A stretch of DNA of 23,690 nucleotides from Azonexus sp. (GCA_031285115.1 JAITWU010000338.1:1-23690); one strand, 5' to 3'. Positions 1 through 9,789 are shown, numbered from the stretch's first letter. Notes: generated by a model not told the origin, from the letters alone. Made by a program: numbers and translations.

Positions 1-2
1 CC

Positions 3-308
3 GTCATTTTGGGCGGCGACGGCAAGGGGCAGGATTTTTCGCCGCTCGCGCCGGCGCTCAAACAACATGGCCGCGCCGTCGCGCTGATTGGCCGCGACGC
101 GCCGCTGGTCGCTGCGGCGATTGCCGCCTGCGGCCTGCCGCAACAACATTGCGCCGACATGGCCGAGGCCGTGCGCTGGCTCGCGGCACAAGCGCACAGC
201 GGCGATTGCGTCCTGCTCTCGCCCGCCTGCGCCAGCCTCGACATGTATCGCAATTACGCGCACCGGGCCGAAGCCTTCATTGCCGCCGTCCGGGAGTTGT
301 CATGCTGA
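3..308 (+). CDS. murD: UDP-N-acetylmuramoylalanine--D-glutamate ligase, C-terminal part (5' truncated)
   Basis: This is the last 101 codons of an open frame that enters from the left edge. MurD adds D-glutamate to UDP-MurNAc-L-Ala in the cytoplasmic stage of peptidoglycan synthesis. The visible part is the Mur ligase C-terminal domain. It opens with [14 protein letters not shown], the conserved start of that domain in MurD, and ends with the block [26 protein letters not shown] sequence, in which SPACAS-D is typical of MurD and distinguishes it from MurC, MurE and MurF. The position immediately before ftsW is the usual dcw place for murD. The stop codon lies inside the first codons of ftsW (7-base overlap), so the two are probably translationally coupled. 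Identification is firm; the ATP-binding and central domains are outside the window. Confidence 0.95.
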   Translation, partial: VILGGDGKGQDFSPLAPALKQHGRAVALIGRDAPLVAAAIAACGLPQQHCADMAEAVRWLAAQAHSGDCVLLSPACASLDMYRNYAHRAEAFIAAVRELSC

Positions 309-1465
309 TTGCCGCTCTCGACGCGCCGAGAAAGCCCGTGGCGGAAATCGACTACGCCCTGTTGTGGGGCATTTTGCTGCTCCTGTTTGGCGGTCTGGTG
401 ATGGTCTATTCGTCGTCGATTGCTACGGCGGAGGGCAGCCGCTTCACCAATAATCAGCCCGCCTACTATCTGGTGCGCCACGGCGTTTTCATGTGCGTCG
501 GCCTCATCGCCGCCGCCGTCGCTTTTCAGATACCGCTCACGCTGTGGCAGAAATACGCGCCCTGGCTCTTCCTCATCGGCGTCGCGCTGCTGGCGATTGT
601 CCTCATCCCCGGCCTTGGCCGCGATGTCAATGGCGCCCGCCGCTGGCTGCCGCTCGGTTTCGCCAATCTGCAACCGTCGGAATTGATGAAGCTCTTTGCC
701 GTGCTCTACACCGCCGATTACACGGTGCGCAAAATCAATGTCATGCACGATCTGAAACAGGCGTTTCTGCCGATGTTCGGGGCGATGGCCCTGGTCGGCA
801 TGTTGCTCCTCAAAGAACCGGATTTCGGCGCTTTTGTCGTCATCATCACCGTCGCTATGGGCATTCTCTTTCTCGGCGGCCTCAAGGCGCGGCTGTTTGC
901 TCTCCTCACCGTCGGTCTTCTGATCGCCTTCGCCATTCTGATCGTCGTCTCGCCCTACCGCCGCGACCGCATTCTCGGCTTCATGGACCCGTGGGCCGAC
1001 GCCTATGGCGACGGCTACCAGTTGTCGCACTCGCTGATCGCCTTTGGCCGGGGCGAATGGTTTGGCGTTGGCCTCGGCGGCTCGGTTGAAAAACTCTTTT
1101 ATCTGCCGGAAGCCCACACCGATTTTCTCCTCGCCGTGATTGCCGAAGAACTGGGTTTCTTCGGCGTGCTCGCCGTCGTCCTGCTCTTTGCCCTGGTCGT
1201 CCAGCGCGCCTTCGCCATTGGCCGCCGCTGCGTCCAGCTCGACCGCCTCTACCCGGCGCTGGTGGCGATGGGCATCGGCATCTGGATCGGCGTCCAGTCC
1301 TTCATCAACATGGGCGTGAACATGGGGGTGCTGCCGACCAAGGGGCTGACCCTGCCGCTGATGAGCTTCGGCGGCTCCGGCATCCTCGCCAACTGCGTGG
1401 CGCTGGCGATCCTGCTTCGGGTCGATTGGGAGAATCGCCAACTGATGCGCGGGAGCAAGCTATGA
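302..1465 (+). CDS. ftsW: Peptidoglycan glycosyltransferase / cell division protein FtsW
   Basis: Predicted 387-residue polytopic inner-membrane protein of the SEDS family, the septal peptidoglycan polymerase that works with the transpeptidase FtsI in the divisome. Family blocks visible in order are YSSS near residue 40, the GARRWLP and QPSELMK region near 105-125, KEPDFGA near 170 with the conserved acidic residue of the SEDS active site, and a C-terminal block [15 protein letters not shown]. About ten hydrophobic segments are spread along the length, and the size is normal for FtsW. A longer frame is open upstream, but the ATG at 302 gives the expected short cytoplasmic N-terminus, has CGGGAG about six bases upstream and overlaps the murD stop. 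The 3' end overlaps murG by 4 bases (ATGA). FtsW rather than RodA is favoured by the dcw context. Confidence 0.96.
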   Translation: MLIAALDAPRKPVAEIDYALLWGILLLLFGGLVMVYSSSIATAEGSRFTNNQPAYYLVRHGVFMCVGLIAAAVAFQIPLTLWQKYAPWLFLIGVALLAIVLIPGLGRDVNGARRWLPLGFANLQPSELMKLFAVLYTADYTVRKINVMHDLKQAFLPMFGAMALVGMLLLKEPDFGAFVVIITVAMGILFLGGLKARLFALLTVGLLIAFAILIVVSPYRRDRILGFMDPWADAYGDGYQLSHSLIAFGRGEWFGVGLGGSVEKLFYLPEAHTDFLLAVIAEELGFFGVLAVVLLFALVVQRAFAIGRRCVQLDRLYPALVAMGIGIWIGVQSFINMGVNMGVLPTKGLTLPLMSFGGSGILANCVALAILLRVDWENRQLMRGSKL

Positions 1466-2520
1466 GAAAAACCATTCTCATCATGGCGGGCGGCACCGGC
1501 GGGCATATTTTTCCGGCGCTGGCGGTGGCCCGCAAAATGCGCGATGCCGGATGGCGCGTGGCCTGGCTCGGCAATCCCGATGGCATGGAGGCGCGGCTGG
1601 TGACGCCGCATGGTTTCGAGATGGTCTGGGTCAAATTCGCGGCGCTGCGCGGCAAGGGCCTGGCGCGCAAACTGCTGCTGCCGTTCAATCTGGCGCGCGC
1701 TTTCGCCCAGGCGTTCAAGTCGCTGCGCCAGATTCGCCCGGATGTCGTGCTCGGCATGGGCGGTTACATCACTTTCCCCGGCGGCGTGATGGCGGCGCTG
1801 ACCGGCGTGCCGCTCGTGCTGCACGAGCAGAACGCCGTCGCCGGTCTCGCCAATCGCGTCCTGGCCCGCCTCGCCAGGCGCGTTCTCAGCGGTTTTCCCG
1901 AGGCGCTGCCCAAGGCCGAATGGCTGGGCAACCCGGTGCGCGACGAGATTGCCGCGCTGCCGCCGCCCGCCGAGCGGTTTGCCGGACGCGAAGGCGCTTT
2001 GCGCCTGCTGGTCATCGGCGGCAGCCTCGGGGCGCGCGCCTTGAACGAAGCCGTGCCGCAGGCGATGGCTCTGCTGGCGGCTGACCAGCAGCCGGAAATC
2101 GTCCATCAGGCGGGCGAAAAGATGATCGACCAGCTCAAGGCCAATTACGCCGCCGTCGGCGTCGCCGCCCACTGCGTTCCTTTTATCGAAGACATGGCCG
2201 GGGCTTACGCCTGGGCCGATCTGGTCATCTGCCGGGCCGGGGCGCTGACGGTTGCGGAACTGGCGGCGACCGGCGTCGCCAGCATTCTCGTGCCTTACCC
2301 CCATGCCGTCGACGACCACCAGACCGCCAACGCCCGCTTTCTCGCCAGCGTCGGCGGCGCTTTTTTGTTGCCGCAAGACGAGCTTTCCGCCGACAACATT
2401 GCGCTGATCCGCAACTACAGTCGCCATCAATTGCTCGAAATGGCCGAACAGGCGCGCAGTCTCGCCCGCCAGGAAGCCGCTGGCGACGTCGCCTTTGCCT
2501 GCGCCGAGGCAGCGAAATGA
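1462..2520 (+). CDS. murG: UDP-N-acetylglucosamine--N-acetylmuramyl-(pentapeptide) pyrophosphoryl-undecaprenol N-acetylglucosamine transferase
   Basis: Predicted 352 residues. MurG transfers GlcNAc from UDP-GlcNAc to lipid I to make lipid II on the inner face of the cytoplasmic membrane (GT-B fold, family GT28). The N-terminal G-loop [14 protein letters not shown] starts at residue 10. A second glycine-rich stretch ([11 protein letters not shown]) and [12 protein letters not shown] follow in the N-domain. GGSLGAR opens the C-domain, and the donor-binding segment contains [15 protein letters not shown] and VDDHQTANA. The start at 1462 is preferred over an in-frame ATG 36 bases upstream because it begins directly with the conserved [13 protein letters not shown], has GGGAG six bases upstream and gives the ATGA overlap with ftsW. 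Length is typical. Downstream lies the heptanucleotide repeat region, the only long gap in this part of the cluster. Confidence 0.97.
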   Translation: MRKTILIMAGGTGGHIFPALAVARKMRDAGWRVAWLGNPDGMEARLVTPHGFEMVWVKFAALRGKGLARKLLLPFNLARAFAQAFKSLRQIRPDVVLGMGGYITFPGGVMAALTGVPLVLHEQNAVAGLANRVLARLARRVLSGFPEALPKAEWLGNPVRDEIAALPPPAERFAGREGALRLLVIGGSLGARALNEAVPQAMALLAADQQPEIVHQAGEKMIDQLKANYAAVGVAAHCVPFIEDMAGAYAWADLVICRAGALTVAELAATGVASILVPYPHAVDDHQTANARFLASVGGAFLLPQDELSADNIALIRNYSRHQLLEMAEQARSLARQEAAGDVAFACAEAAK

Positions 2521-2524
2521 ACAG

Positions 2525-2640
2525 GGATCAGGCATCAGGGATCAGGAATCAGGTGAGTTTCCGCGCCTGCGGCGCGCATGAATACCTGACACCCGATCCC
2601 CGATGTCTGATTCCTGACTCCTGAAACCTGAAACCTGATG
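2525..2640. repeat. Heptanucleotide tandem-repeat element between murG and murC, two inverted arrays around a hairpin core
   Basis: Four units of consensus GNATCAG run in perfect 7-base register at 2525-2552 (GGATCAG, GCATCAG, GGATCAG, GAATCAG). Eight units of the complementary orientation, consensus CCTGANN, run at 2585-2640 (CCTGACA, CCCGATC, CCCGATG, TCTGATT, CCTGACT, CCTGAAA, CCTGAAA, CCTGATG). The last unit contains the murC start codon. The spacer carries a perfect 6-bp hairpin, CGCGCC-TGC-GGCGCG, at 2562-2576. The two arrays are approximate inverted repeats, so the transcript could fold back on itself. The element fills essentially the whole gap between the murG stop and the murC start. 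Related arrays occur after trpE and between trpD and trpC. The pattern is read directly from the sequence; its function is unknown. Confidence 0.88.
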
Positions 2641-4032
2641 AAACACAAAGTCAAACACATCCATTTCGTTGGCGTCGGCGGTTCCGGCATGAGCGGCATT
2701 GCCGAGGTGCTGGCTCACCTCGATTACACCGTCAGCGGTTCCGACCTCGCCGCCAGCGCGACGACGCGGCGTCTTGAAGGCGAAGGCGTCAAGGTCAGCA
2801 TCGGCCACGCCGCCGGTCATATCGCCGGGGCCGATGTCGTCGTCGTGTCGACCGCCGTCAAGGCCGATAACCCGGAAGTGGTCGCCGCCCGCGAGAAAAA
2901 AATTCCCGGTGTGCCGCGCGCCCAGATGCTCGCCGAACTGATGCGCCTGAAACGCGGTATCGCCATCGCTGGCACACATGGCAAAACCACCACGACCAGC
3001 CTCGTCACGAGCATTCTCGCGGCGGGCGGCATCGACCCGACTTTCGTCATCGGCGGGCGTTTGAACGCCGCCGGGGCCAACGCCAAGCTCGGCAGCGGCG
3101 ATTTTCTCGTCGCCGAGGCCGATGAGTCGGATGCCTCCTTCCTCTTTCTCTCGCCGATGCTGGCCGTCGTCACCAATATCGACGCCGACCACATGGAAAC
3201 CTACGGCCACGATTTCGAGCGTTTGAAGGGGGCGTTTGTCGATTTTCTCAACCGCCTGCCCTTTTACGGCGTCGCCGTGCTCTGCGCTGATGACCCCAAC
3301 GTGCGGGCGATCATGCCGCAGGTGAGCAAGCAGATCGTCACCTATGGCCTGTCGCCCGACTGCAATGTGTACGCCGAAAATATTGTGGCCGACAGCGGCC
3401 AGATGCGCTTTGACTGCGTGCGCGTCAATGGCGGCGTCAGCCGCTTGCCGGTCACGCTCAATGTTCCCGGCGTGCACAATGTGCTCAACGCCCTGGCGGC
3501 GATTGCCATCGCCAGCGAGGTGCAGATTCCGGATGCCGCCATCGTCAGCGCCCTCGCCGAATTCAGCGGCGTTGGCCGCCGCTTCCAGCGTTACGGCGAA
3601 GTCGCCTTGCCCGGCGGCGGCAGTTTTACGCTGATCGACGATTACGGCCATCATCCGGTCGAAATGGCGGCGACGCTCGCCGCCGCCCGTGGCGCTTTCC
3701 CCGAGCGCCGTCTGCTGCTCGCTTTTCAGCCGCACCGCTACACGCGGACGCGCGATTGTTTCGAGGATTTCGTCAAGGTTTTGAGCACGGTCGATGCGCT
3801 TTGCCTGGCCGAAGTCTATGCCGCTGGCGAAGCGCCGATTGTCGCTGCCGATGGCCGTTCGCTCGCCCGGGCGCTCCGCGTCGTCGGCAAGGTCGAGCCG
3901 GTTTTTGTCGAGGACATCGCGGCGTTGCCGCAAACCATTCTTGAAGCCGCCCGCGCTGGCGACGTGGTGTTGTGCATGGGCGCTGGCTCCATCGGCGGCG
4001 TGCCGGGCAAAATCGTGGAGATGACGGCATGA
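2638..4032 (+). CDS. murC: UDP-N-acetylmuramate--L-alanine ligase
   Basis: Predicted 464 residues. MurC attaches L-alanine to UDP-MurNAc, the first ATP-dependent amino-acid ligation in peptidoglycan precursor synthesis. The N-terminal Rossmann motif [17 protein letters not shown] spans about residues 9-25, the ATP-binding loop [10 protein letters not shown] starts at 112, EADESDASF is in the central domain and DDYGHHPVE plus QPHRYTRT are in the C-terminal part, all diagnostic of MurC. The start is well supported because residues preceding the Rossmann motif (MKHKVKH) are of the expected length. However, the ATG is the last three bases of a heptanucleotide unit (CCTGATG), and no purine-rich Shine-Dalgarno sequence precedes it. 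The 3' end overlaps ddl by 4 bases. Confidence 0.97.
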   Translation: MKHKVKHIHFVGVGGSGMSGIAEVLAHLDYTVSGSDLAASATTRRLEGEGVKVSIGHAAGHIAGADVVVVSTAVKADNPEVVAAREKKIPGVPRAQMLAELMRLKRGIAIAGTHGKTTTTSLVTSILAAGGIDPTFVIGGRLNAAGANAKLGSGDFLVAEADESDASFLFLSPMLAVVTNIDADHMETYGHDFERLKGAFVDFLNRLPFYGVAVLCADDPNVRAIMPQVSKQIVTYGLSPDCNVYAENIVADSGQMRFDCVRVNGGVSRLPVTLNVPGVHNVLNALAAIAIASEVQIPDAAIVSALAEFSGVGRRFQRYGEVALPGGGSFTLIDDYGHHPVEMAATLAAARGAFPERRLLLAFQPHRYTRTRDCFEDFVKVLSTVDALCLAEVYAAGEAPIVAADGRSLARALRVVGKVEPVFVEDIAALPQTILEAARAGDVVLCMGAGSIGGVPGKIVEMTA

Positions 4033-4943
4033 GCGCCATGCGTGATTTCGGCAAAGTTGCGGTGCTGCTGGGCGGCGATTCCGCCGAGCGCGACGTCTCG
4101 CTCAACAGCGGCGGACGGGTGCTCGCCGCTTTGCAGGGGCAGGGCATCGACGCCCATGCCTTCGACCCGGCGAGCGAGCCGCTCGCCGCCTTGAAAAACT
4201 ACGACCGCGCCTTTATCGCCCTGCACGGGCGGCATGGCGAGGACGGCGCGATTCAGGGGGCGCTCGAACTCATGCGCATTCCCTACACCGGCTCCGGCGT
4301 CATGGCGTCCGCCATCGGCATGGACAAATTCCGCACCAAGCTCCTGTGGCGGGCCGCTGGTTTGCCGACGCCGGATTACGCGCTGCTCACCGCCGCCAGC
4401 GACTTTGCCGCCATCGAGCGGACGCTCGGTTTGCCGCTGTTCGTCAAACCGGCGCGCGAAGGTTCGTCGATTGGCATCAGCAAAGTCAAAGCGCCGGGCG
4501 AACTGGCCGCAGCCTATGTCGAAGCGGCCCGCCATGATCCGCTGGTGCTCGCCGAAAAAGGCGTCATGGGTGGCGAATACACGGTCGGCATCGTTGGCGA
4601 CACGGCCCTGCCGATTGTCAAAATCGAACCGGCGACCGACTGGTACGACTATGAAGCCAAATACCACCGCGACGACACGCGCTATCTCTGCCCCTGCGGC
4701 TTGAGCGGCGACAAAAAAGCCGAGATCAAAAACGGCGCGCTCGAAGCCTTCCGCCTCATCGGCGGGCGCGGCTGGGGGCGGGTCGATTTCCTCATGGACG
4801 AAGCCGGTCGCCACTATTACCTCGAAGTGAACACCGCGCCCGGCATGACCGATCACTCGCTGCTGCCGATGGCCGCCCGCGCCGCCGGTCTCGACTATCC
4901 GGCGCTGGTGCGCCGCGTTCTTGAACTGGCGGCGAACGACTGA
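4029..4943 (+). CDS. ddl: D-alanine--D-alanine ligase
   Basis: Predicted 304 residues, the size of DdlB-type enzymes. Ddl makes the D-Ala-D-Ala dipeptide for the MurNAc-pentapeptide. The ATP-grasp ligase signatures are present: [17 protein letters not shown] near residues 12-28, [16 protein letters not shown] near 65-80, [15 protein letters not shown] in the ATP-binding domain, and the C-terminal active-site block [16 protein letters not shown] with the Mg-binding and substrate-binding residues. The start at 4029 gives an ATGA overlap with murC and has GTGGAG eight bases upstream. A second in-frame ATG three codons later cannot be excluded. The position between murC and ftsQ is the standard dcw location of ddlB, so the gene could equally be named ddlB. 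Confidence 0.96.
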   Translation: MSAMRDFGKVAVLLGGDSAERDVSLNSGGRVLAALQGQGIDAHAFDPASEPLAALKNYDRAFIALHGRHGEDGAIQGALELMRIPYTGSGVMASAIGMDKFRTKLLWRAAGLPTPDYALLTAASDFAAIERTLGLPLFVKPAREGSSIGISKVKAPGELAAAYVEAARHDPLVLAEKGVMGGEYTVGIVGDTALPIVKIEPATDWYDYEAKYHRDDTRYLCPCGLSGDKKAEIKNGALEAFRLIGGRGWGRVDFLMDEAGRHYYLEVNTAPGMTDHSLLPMAARAAGLDYPALVRRVLELAAND

Positions 4944-4951
4944 GACGATGA

Positions 4952-5692
4952 ATGTGGAACAAACCGCACTTGCTCAACGCCCTGGCCGACCTGCTCCTGC
5001 TCGTCGCGGCGGCGGCCGCCCTGGCCGCCGGGGCGGTCTGGCTGGTGCGCGTGCCAGCGCTACCGGTCGAGCGGGTCGATTTCACTGCGCCGCTCGACAA
5101 CACCCGGCGCGAGGAGGTCGAGCGGGTGTTGCAGCCGACGCTCAAGGGCAATTTTTTCAGCATCAATCTGGAAGCCGTGCGCGGCGCGCTGGAGCGTCTG
5201 CCCTGGGTGCGCAAGGCGCAGGTGCGGCGCATCTGGCCGGCGCGGCTGGAAATCGCGGTCGAAGAACACAAGGCCGTCGCCCGCTGGGGCGAGGGCAAGG
5301 GCGAGCTGGTCAACCGTTACGGCGAGGTTTTTACGGCCATGACGAGTGAAAACAAACTGGCGGCGCTGCCGCTCCTCTACGGCCCGGCGGGCGCCGCGCC
5401 GGAAGTGCTGACGCGCTATGGCGAACTGGTCGAGCAATTCGCCAAAGTCGGCGAAAAGCCCGTGCAGTTGCTGCTGACGCCGCGTCTGGCCTGGCAGTTG
5501 AAGCTCGCCAGCGGCATGGCGGTCAATCTTGGCCGCGAGCAGGCGAAAGCGCCGTTGAGCGAGCGGCTGCGGCGGTTTCTTGAAGTTTGGCCGGAAAAAA
5601 TCGGCAAATTGGCGACGCGCCCGGAAATGATTGATTTGCGGTATCCAAATGGTTTCGCCATGCGTTTTGCAGGCGAGGGGAAGGGAAAGTAA
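4952..5692 (+). CDS. ftsQ: Cell division protein FtsQ
   Basis: Predicted 246-residue bitopic membrane protein of the divisome, the periplasmic connector that recruits FtsB/FtsL. A short cytoplasmic tail is followed by one hydrophobic segment at about residues 10-32 and then a POTRA domain at about 38-107. The POTRA domain contains ERVDFTAPL, the helix EEVERVLQPTLKGNFFSINL and the block LPWVRKAQVRRIWPARLEIAVEEH, which is strongly FtsQ-like. The C-terminal part includes the segment WQLKLASGMAVNLGRE, matching the FtsQ beta domain. The start at ATG 4952 follows the ddl stop by 8 bases. An ATG at 4948 is in another frame and does not give this protein. Sequence conservation of FtsQ is low in general, so assignment rests on POTRA motifs plus position. 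Confidence 0.93.
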   Translation: MWNKPHLLNALADLLLLVAAAAALAAGAVWLVRVPALPVERVDFTAPLDNTRREEVERVLQPTLKGNFFSINLEAVRGALERLPWVRKAQVRRIWPARLEIAVEEHKAVARWGEGKGELVNRYGEVFTAMTSENKLAALPLLYGPAGAAPEVLTRYGELVEQFAKVGEKPVQLLLTPRLAWQLKLASGMAVNLGREQAKAPLSERLRRFLEVWPEKIGKLATRPEMIDLRYPNGFAMRFAGEGKGK

Positions 5693-5696
5693 GAAG

Positions 5697-6926
5697 ATGG
5701 CAAGGGATAACAAGGACATCATCGTCGGCCTCGACATCGGCACCTCGAAAATCATCGCGCTGGCCGCGGAAATCGACGCCGAAGGCAAGCTCAACGTGAT
5801 CGGCATGGGGTCGCAGGATTCGCGCGGGCTGAAAAAAGGCGTCGTGGTCAATATCGAGGAGACCGTGCACACCATCAGCCGCGTCATCCAGGAAGTCGAA
5901 CTGATGGCCGACTGCAAGGTGCGCGATGTGTACACCGGCATCGCTGGCAGCCATATCAAGAGCTTCAATTCCAACGGCATGGTGGCGATCAAAGACAAGG
6001 AAGTGACCCAGGCCGACATCGAGCGCGTGATTGAGACGGCCAAGGCGATGCCGATTCCGGCCGATCAGGAAGTGCTGCACATCCTCACCCAGGAATTTGT
6101 CATCGACGGCCAGGACGGCATCCGCGAACCAATCGGCATGAGCGGGATGCGCCTCGAAGTGAGGACTCACATTGTCACCGGCGCGGCTTCCGCCGCCCAG
6201 AATATCGTCAAGTGCGTGCGCCGCTGCGGGCTGGAAGTCAATGATCTGGTCTTGCAGCCGCTGGCTTCGAGCTACGCCGTGCTCTCGGAAGATGAAAAAG
6301 ATCTCGGCGTCTGCCTCATCGACATCGGCGGCGGCACCACCGATCTCGCCGTGTGGACGCAGGGCGCGATCCGCCACACTTCGGTCATCCCGATTGCTGG
6401 CGATCAGGTCACCAACGATATTGCGATGGCGCTCAGGACGCCAACGCGCGAAGCCGAGGACATCAAGTGCAAATACGGCTGCGCCCTCTCGCAACTCGCT
6501 GACGCCACCGCCAATCTCGATGTCGCTGGCGTCGACGACCGGCCCAGCCGCAAACTTTCGCGCCGGGCGCTCGCCGACGTGATCCAGCCGCGCGTCGAAG
6601 AACTGTACGAACTGATCCAGCACGAACTGCGCCGCGCCGGTTTCGAGGAGGTTTTGTCGTCGGGCATCGTGCTCACCGGCGGGGCCAGCGTCATGCCCGG
6701 CATGGTCGAGCTGGGCGAGGAGATTTTCCACATGCCGGTGCGTTTGGGCAGCCCGAAATACACCGGGAGTCTTGCCGATGTCGTGCAGTCGCCGCGCTTT
6801 TCAACCGCCTGCGGTCTGTTGCTCGAAGCCCAGGCGCAACGCAGGCGCGGCCAGAATATTCAGGAAAAACAAGGGATTGGCGACGTCATCAAGAGCATGA
6901 AGACGTGGTTTGTGAAGAATTTTTGA
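5697..6926 (+). CDS. ftsA: Cell division protein FtsA
   Basis: Predicted 409 residues. FtsA is an actin-like ATPase that tethers FtsZ to the membrane and recruits later division proteins. Actin-fold nucleotide-binding motifs are visible: GLDIGTSKIIALAAE at residues 11-25 (phosphate 1), LIDIGGGTTDLAVW near 207-220 (phosphate 2) and VLTGGASVMPGMVEL near 325 (adenosine motif). The extreme C-terminus, VIKSMKTWFVKNF, looks like the amphipathic membrane-targeting helix. The ATG at 5697 lies 4 bases after the ftsQ stop and follows a purine-rich stretch (GGGGAAGGGAAAG). An upstream in-frame extension was discounted because it would overlap ftsQ by 60 bases. It is followed by ftsZ after 33 bases. Confidence 0.97.
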   Translation: MARDNKDIIVGLDIGTSKIIALAAEIDAEGKLNVIGMGSQDSRGLKKGVVVNIEETVHTISRVIQEVELMADCKVRDVYTGIAGSHIKSFNSNGMVAIKDKEVTQADIERVIETAKAMPIPADQEVLHILTQEFVIDGQDGIREPIGMSGMRLEVRTHIVTGAASAAQNIVKCVRRCGLEVNDLVLQPLASSYAVLSEDEKDLGVCLIDIGGGTTDLAVWTQGAIRHTSVIPIAGDQVTNDIAMALRTPTREAEDIKCKYGCALSQLADATANLDVAGVDDRPSRKLSRRALADVIQPRVEELYELIQHELRRAGFEEVLSSGIVLTGGASVMPGMVELGEEIFHMPVRLGSPKYTGSLADVVQSPRFSTACGLLLEAQAQRRRGQNIQEKQGIGDVIKSMKTWFVKNF

Positions 6927-6959
6927 GCAGCATTTCACTTTTTTTCAGAGGAGGTAGTC

Positions 6960-8141
<1,182 letters not shown>

Positions 8142-8169
8142 ATAACCGCCACATTCTCTGAAAAAGGGC

Positions 8170-8198
8170 GGCGGCGCGTTGTGCTACAATGCGCCGCC
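8170..8198 (+). promoter_or_regulatory. Candidate lpxC promoter: extended -10 inside a large palindrome
   Basis: An extended -10 element TGC-TACAAT lies at 8182-8190 (TG at 8182-8183, hexamer at 8185-8190). It sits inside a near-perfect inverted repeat: GGCGGCGC (8170-8177), then TTGT, a GCT centre, ACAA, and GCGCCGCC (8191-8198). That gives 12 Watson-Crick pairs plus one G-T pair around a 3-base centre. A recognisable -35 is lacking. Transcription would start near 8197, about 45 bases before lpxC. The hairpin could also act at the end of the ftsZ transcript, but no T-tract follows. The same architecture precedes secA. Confidence 0.6.
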
Positions 8199-8242
8199 TT
8201 CCCCAATCCATTCAAATACTTGGCTCGCTGTTTTCTCCTTTT

Positions 8243-9157
8243 ATGCTCAAGCAACGCACCTTGAAAACCATCACCCGCGCCTCCGGCGTCGGTTTGCATG
8301 GTGGCGTCAAGGTCAACATCGCCTTGCGCCCGGCGGCGCCCGATACCGGCATCGTCTTTCGCCGCACCGATTTGCCGCAGGCGGTCGATATTCCGGCCAG
8401 CGCCACGCTCGTCGGCGATACGCGGATGTGCTCCTGCCTTGAAAAAGATGGCGTCAAAGTCGGCACCATCGAGCATCTGATGTCGGCCTTCGCCGGTTTG
8501 GGCATCGACAACGCCTGGGTCGATCTCGACGCGCCGGAAGTGCCGATTCTCGACGGCTCGGCTTCGCCCTTCGTCTTTCTCATTCAATCGGCGGGCATTG
8601 AAGAACAAAACGCCGCCAAAAAATTTATCCGCGTCACCCGCCCGGTCGAAGTCAGGGACGGCGACAAATGGGCGCGCTTCGAGCCTTACGAGGGCTATCG
8701 CCTGTCCTTCTCCATCGTTTTCAACCATCCGGCCATCGACAAATCGGCGCAACAGGCGACGATGGATTTCGCCGAGCAGTCCTACGCCCGCGAAATCGCC
8801 CGCGCCCGCACCTTCGGTTTCATGCAGGAAGTCGAATATCTGCGCGAAAACGGCCTGGCGCTCGGCGGTGGTCTGGAAAACGCCATCGTCCTCGACGAAT
8901 ATCGCGTCCTCAATCAGGATGGTCTGCGTTACGGCGACGAATTCGTCAAACACAAAATTCTCGATGCCGTGGGCGACCTCTACCTCGTCGGCCATCCGCT
9001 CTTGGCCGCCTATTCTTCGCACAAAGGCGGCCACGCGCTCAACAACCTGCTCGCCCGCCACTTGCTCAATACCCGTGACGCTTGGGAAATGGTCAGCTTT
9101 TCCGAGACCGCCCCGGCCCCGGCTGGCGTTACCCGCTGGCTGACGCAAGTCGCCTGA
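8243..9157 (+). CDS. lpxC: UDP-3-O-acyl-N-acetylglucosamine deacetylase
   Basis: Predicted 304 residues, against 305 in E. coli. LpxC is the zinc-dependent deacetylase that catalyses the committed step of lipid A synthesis in the cytoplasm. The N-terminus [19 protein letters not shown] matches the family start exactly, which fixes the ATG at 8243 rather than an in-frame ATG 54 bases upstream that overlaps the -10 box. Metal and catalytic residues are present: GTIEHLMSA (Glu77, His78), HKILDAVGD (His237, Asp241) and [10 protein letters not shown] (His264). No Shine-Dalgarno sequence is visible; the start follows a pyrimidine-rich CTCCTTTT. Its place directly after ftsZ is the standard end of the dcw cluster. 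Presence of lpxC implies a lipopolysaccharide-bearing Gram-negative cell. Confidence 0.98.
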   Translation: MLKQRTLKTITRASGVGLHGGVKVNIALRPAAPDTGIVFRRTDLPQAVDIPASATLVGDTRMCSCLEKDGVKVGTIEHLMSAFAGLGIDNAWVDLDAPEVPILDGSASPFVFLIQSAGIEEQNAAKKFIRVTRPVEVRDGDKWARFEPYEGYRLSFSIVFNHPAIDKSAQQATMDFAEQSYAREIARARTFGFMQEVEYLRENGLALGGGLENAIVLDEYRVLNQDGLRYGDEFVKHKILDAVGDLYLVGHPLLAAYSSHKGGHALNNLLARHLLNTRDAWEMVSFSETAPAPAGVTRWLTQVA

Positions 9158-9167
9158 GCCGCGCCGC

Positions 9168-9356
9168 ATGTGGCTGCTGCGCCTTCTCGCCGGCATTCTG
9201 GTGATTGCCATTGGCGCGGGGCTGCTGATTTATTTCATCACCGGCAAGCGCGACTGGCTCAACCTCTCCTGGCGCTTGTTGCGCTGGGGCATCGTCTTTG
9301 CGCTGCTGGTTTTTGCCCTGCTGTTTCTTGAGCGCCTCGCCGTCATTCCGCTCTAG
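9168..9356 (+). CDS. Small two-helix inner-membrane protein of unknown function
   Basis: Predicted 62 residues. Two hydrophobic segments, about residues 3-25 (LLRLLAGILVIAIGAGLLIYF) and 42-60, flank a short loop with charged and aromatic residues (TGKRDWLNLSWRLL). The hairpin topology suggests an integral inner-membrane protein. It starts 10 bases after the lpxC stop, so it is probably cotranscribed with lpxC; no clear ribosome-binding site is seen. Its last 14 bases overlap the 3' end of dciA on the opposite strand. I do not recognise a named family and infer no function. It is supported as a gene by composition, position and the absence of any competing frame. Confidence 0.7.
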   Translation: MWLLRLLAGILVIAIGAGLLIYFITGKRDWLNLSWRLLRWGIVFALLVFALLFLERLAVIPL

Positions 9357-9777
9357 CAACGCGCGCCAGCAACCCCGTCAAAGCCCCCTTCAAGGCCCCT
9401 TCCGGCAACTTGCCGGAAGCCGCTTCGAGACTCGAAACGGCCTTGGCCGAGAGCGGTTTTGGCGACGAACTGATTGATCTTAAAGGCAATTGCCGGGGTT
9501 GTACTTTGACCAACATGCCATTACACTCAATGCCTTGTTTTGATAATTCGTCGCACAGACGCTGACTCATCTGGCGTAATTTGGCGGCGACCGCGCCGTT
9601 TTCGGTGTGGATAACGACGGTTCCCAACTTGTAATTGGCAATATGCGCGGCGTCCCGCAACCCCGGCGGGACCAGCGTAGCGAAACGGCGGGAAAGCTTC
9701 ATCAGCAGTCTGGCGTGCGCCAGCAGACGGGCAGTCGTGGCGTCGCTGTCGAGGTAGTGTTCCGGCCCTTGGTACAT
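9343..9777 (-). CDS. dciA: DciA-like (DUF721) replicative helicase loader-associated protein
   Basis: Predicted 144 residues on the minus strand. DciA/DUF721 proteins interact with the replicative helicase DnaB and stand in for DnaC-type loaders in most bacteria. Visible features are an N-terminal helix with repeated Leu/Arg (ARLLAHARLLMKLSRRF), then LVPPGLRDAAHIANYKLGTVVIHTENGAVAAKLRQM, where the pattern of a basic helix followed by a beta strand and Ala-Lys-Leu-Arg is typical of the DUF721 domain. The C-terminal third is low in conservation and Ser/Pro/Lys rich. The start at 9777 is the only reasonable Met and lies 12 bases from the divergent peptidase start. No Shine-Dalgarno is visible on this strand. 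The location between lpxC and secA fits betaproteobacterial gene order. Function is from family knowledge, not from the context. Confidence 0.8.
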   Translation of the reverse strand: MYQGPEHYLDSDATTARLLAHARLLMKLSRRFATLVPPGLRDAAHIANYKLGTVVIHTENGAVAAKLRQMSQRLCDELSKQGIECNGMLVKVQPRQLPLRSISSSPKPLSAKAVSSLEAASGKLPEGALKGALTGLLARVARAE

Positions 9778-9789
9778 GGAGGAGATTCC

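Noticed and set aside
254..1441. Long minus-strand open frame (395 codons) opposite ftsW
   Set aside because: It lies antisense to a clearly conserved gene, its product is rich in Asp, Glu, Gln, His and Ala without family motifs, and similar shadows occur opposite murG, murC, ddl, ftsA, secA, argJ and trpE. They follow from the third-position GC bias.
2521..2640. murG-murC repeats as a CRISPR array
   Set aside because: The units are 7 bases long and contiguous, with no spacers of constant length.
2542..3933. Minus-strand open frame of 463 codons opposite murC, running through the heptamer element
   Set aside because: It is antisense to murC with no recognisable domain. Its beginning reads through the repeat array, which is tandem repeat sequence and not protein-coding.
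4921..5349. Open frame starting MNVEQTALAQRPGRP overlapping ftsQ
   Set aside because: It is the +2 shadow of ftsQ. The ATG at 4952 gives the protein with the transmembrane segment and POTRA domain.
8189..8242. Upstream in-frame start for lpxC adding 18 residues
   Set aside because: It would start within the -10 box and palindrome, and the added residues are not part of the known LpxC N-terminus.
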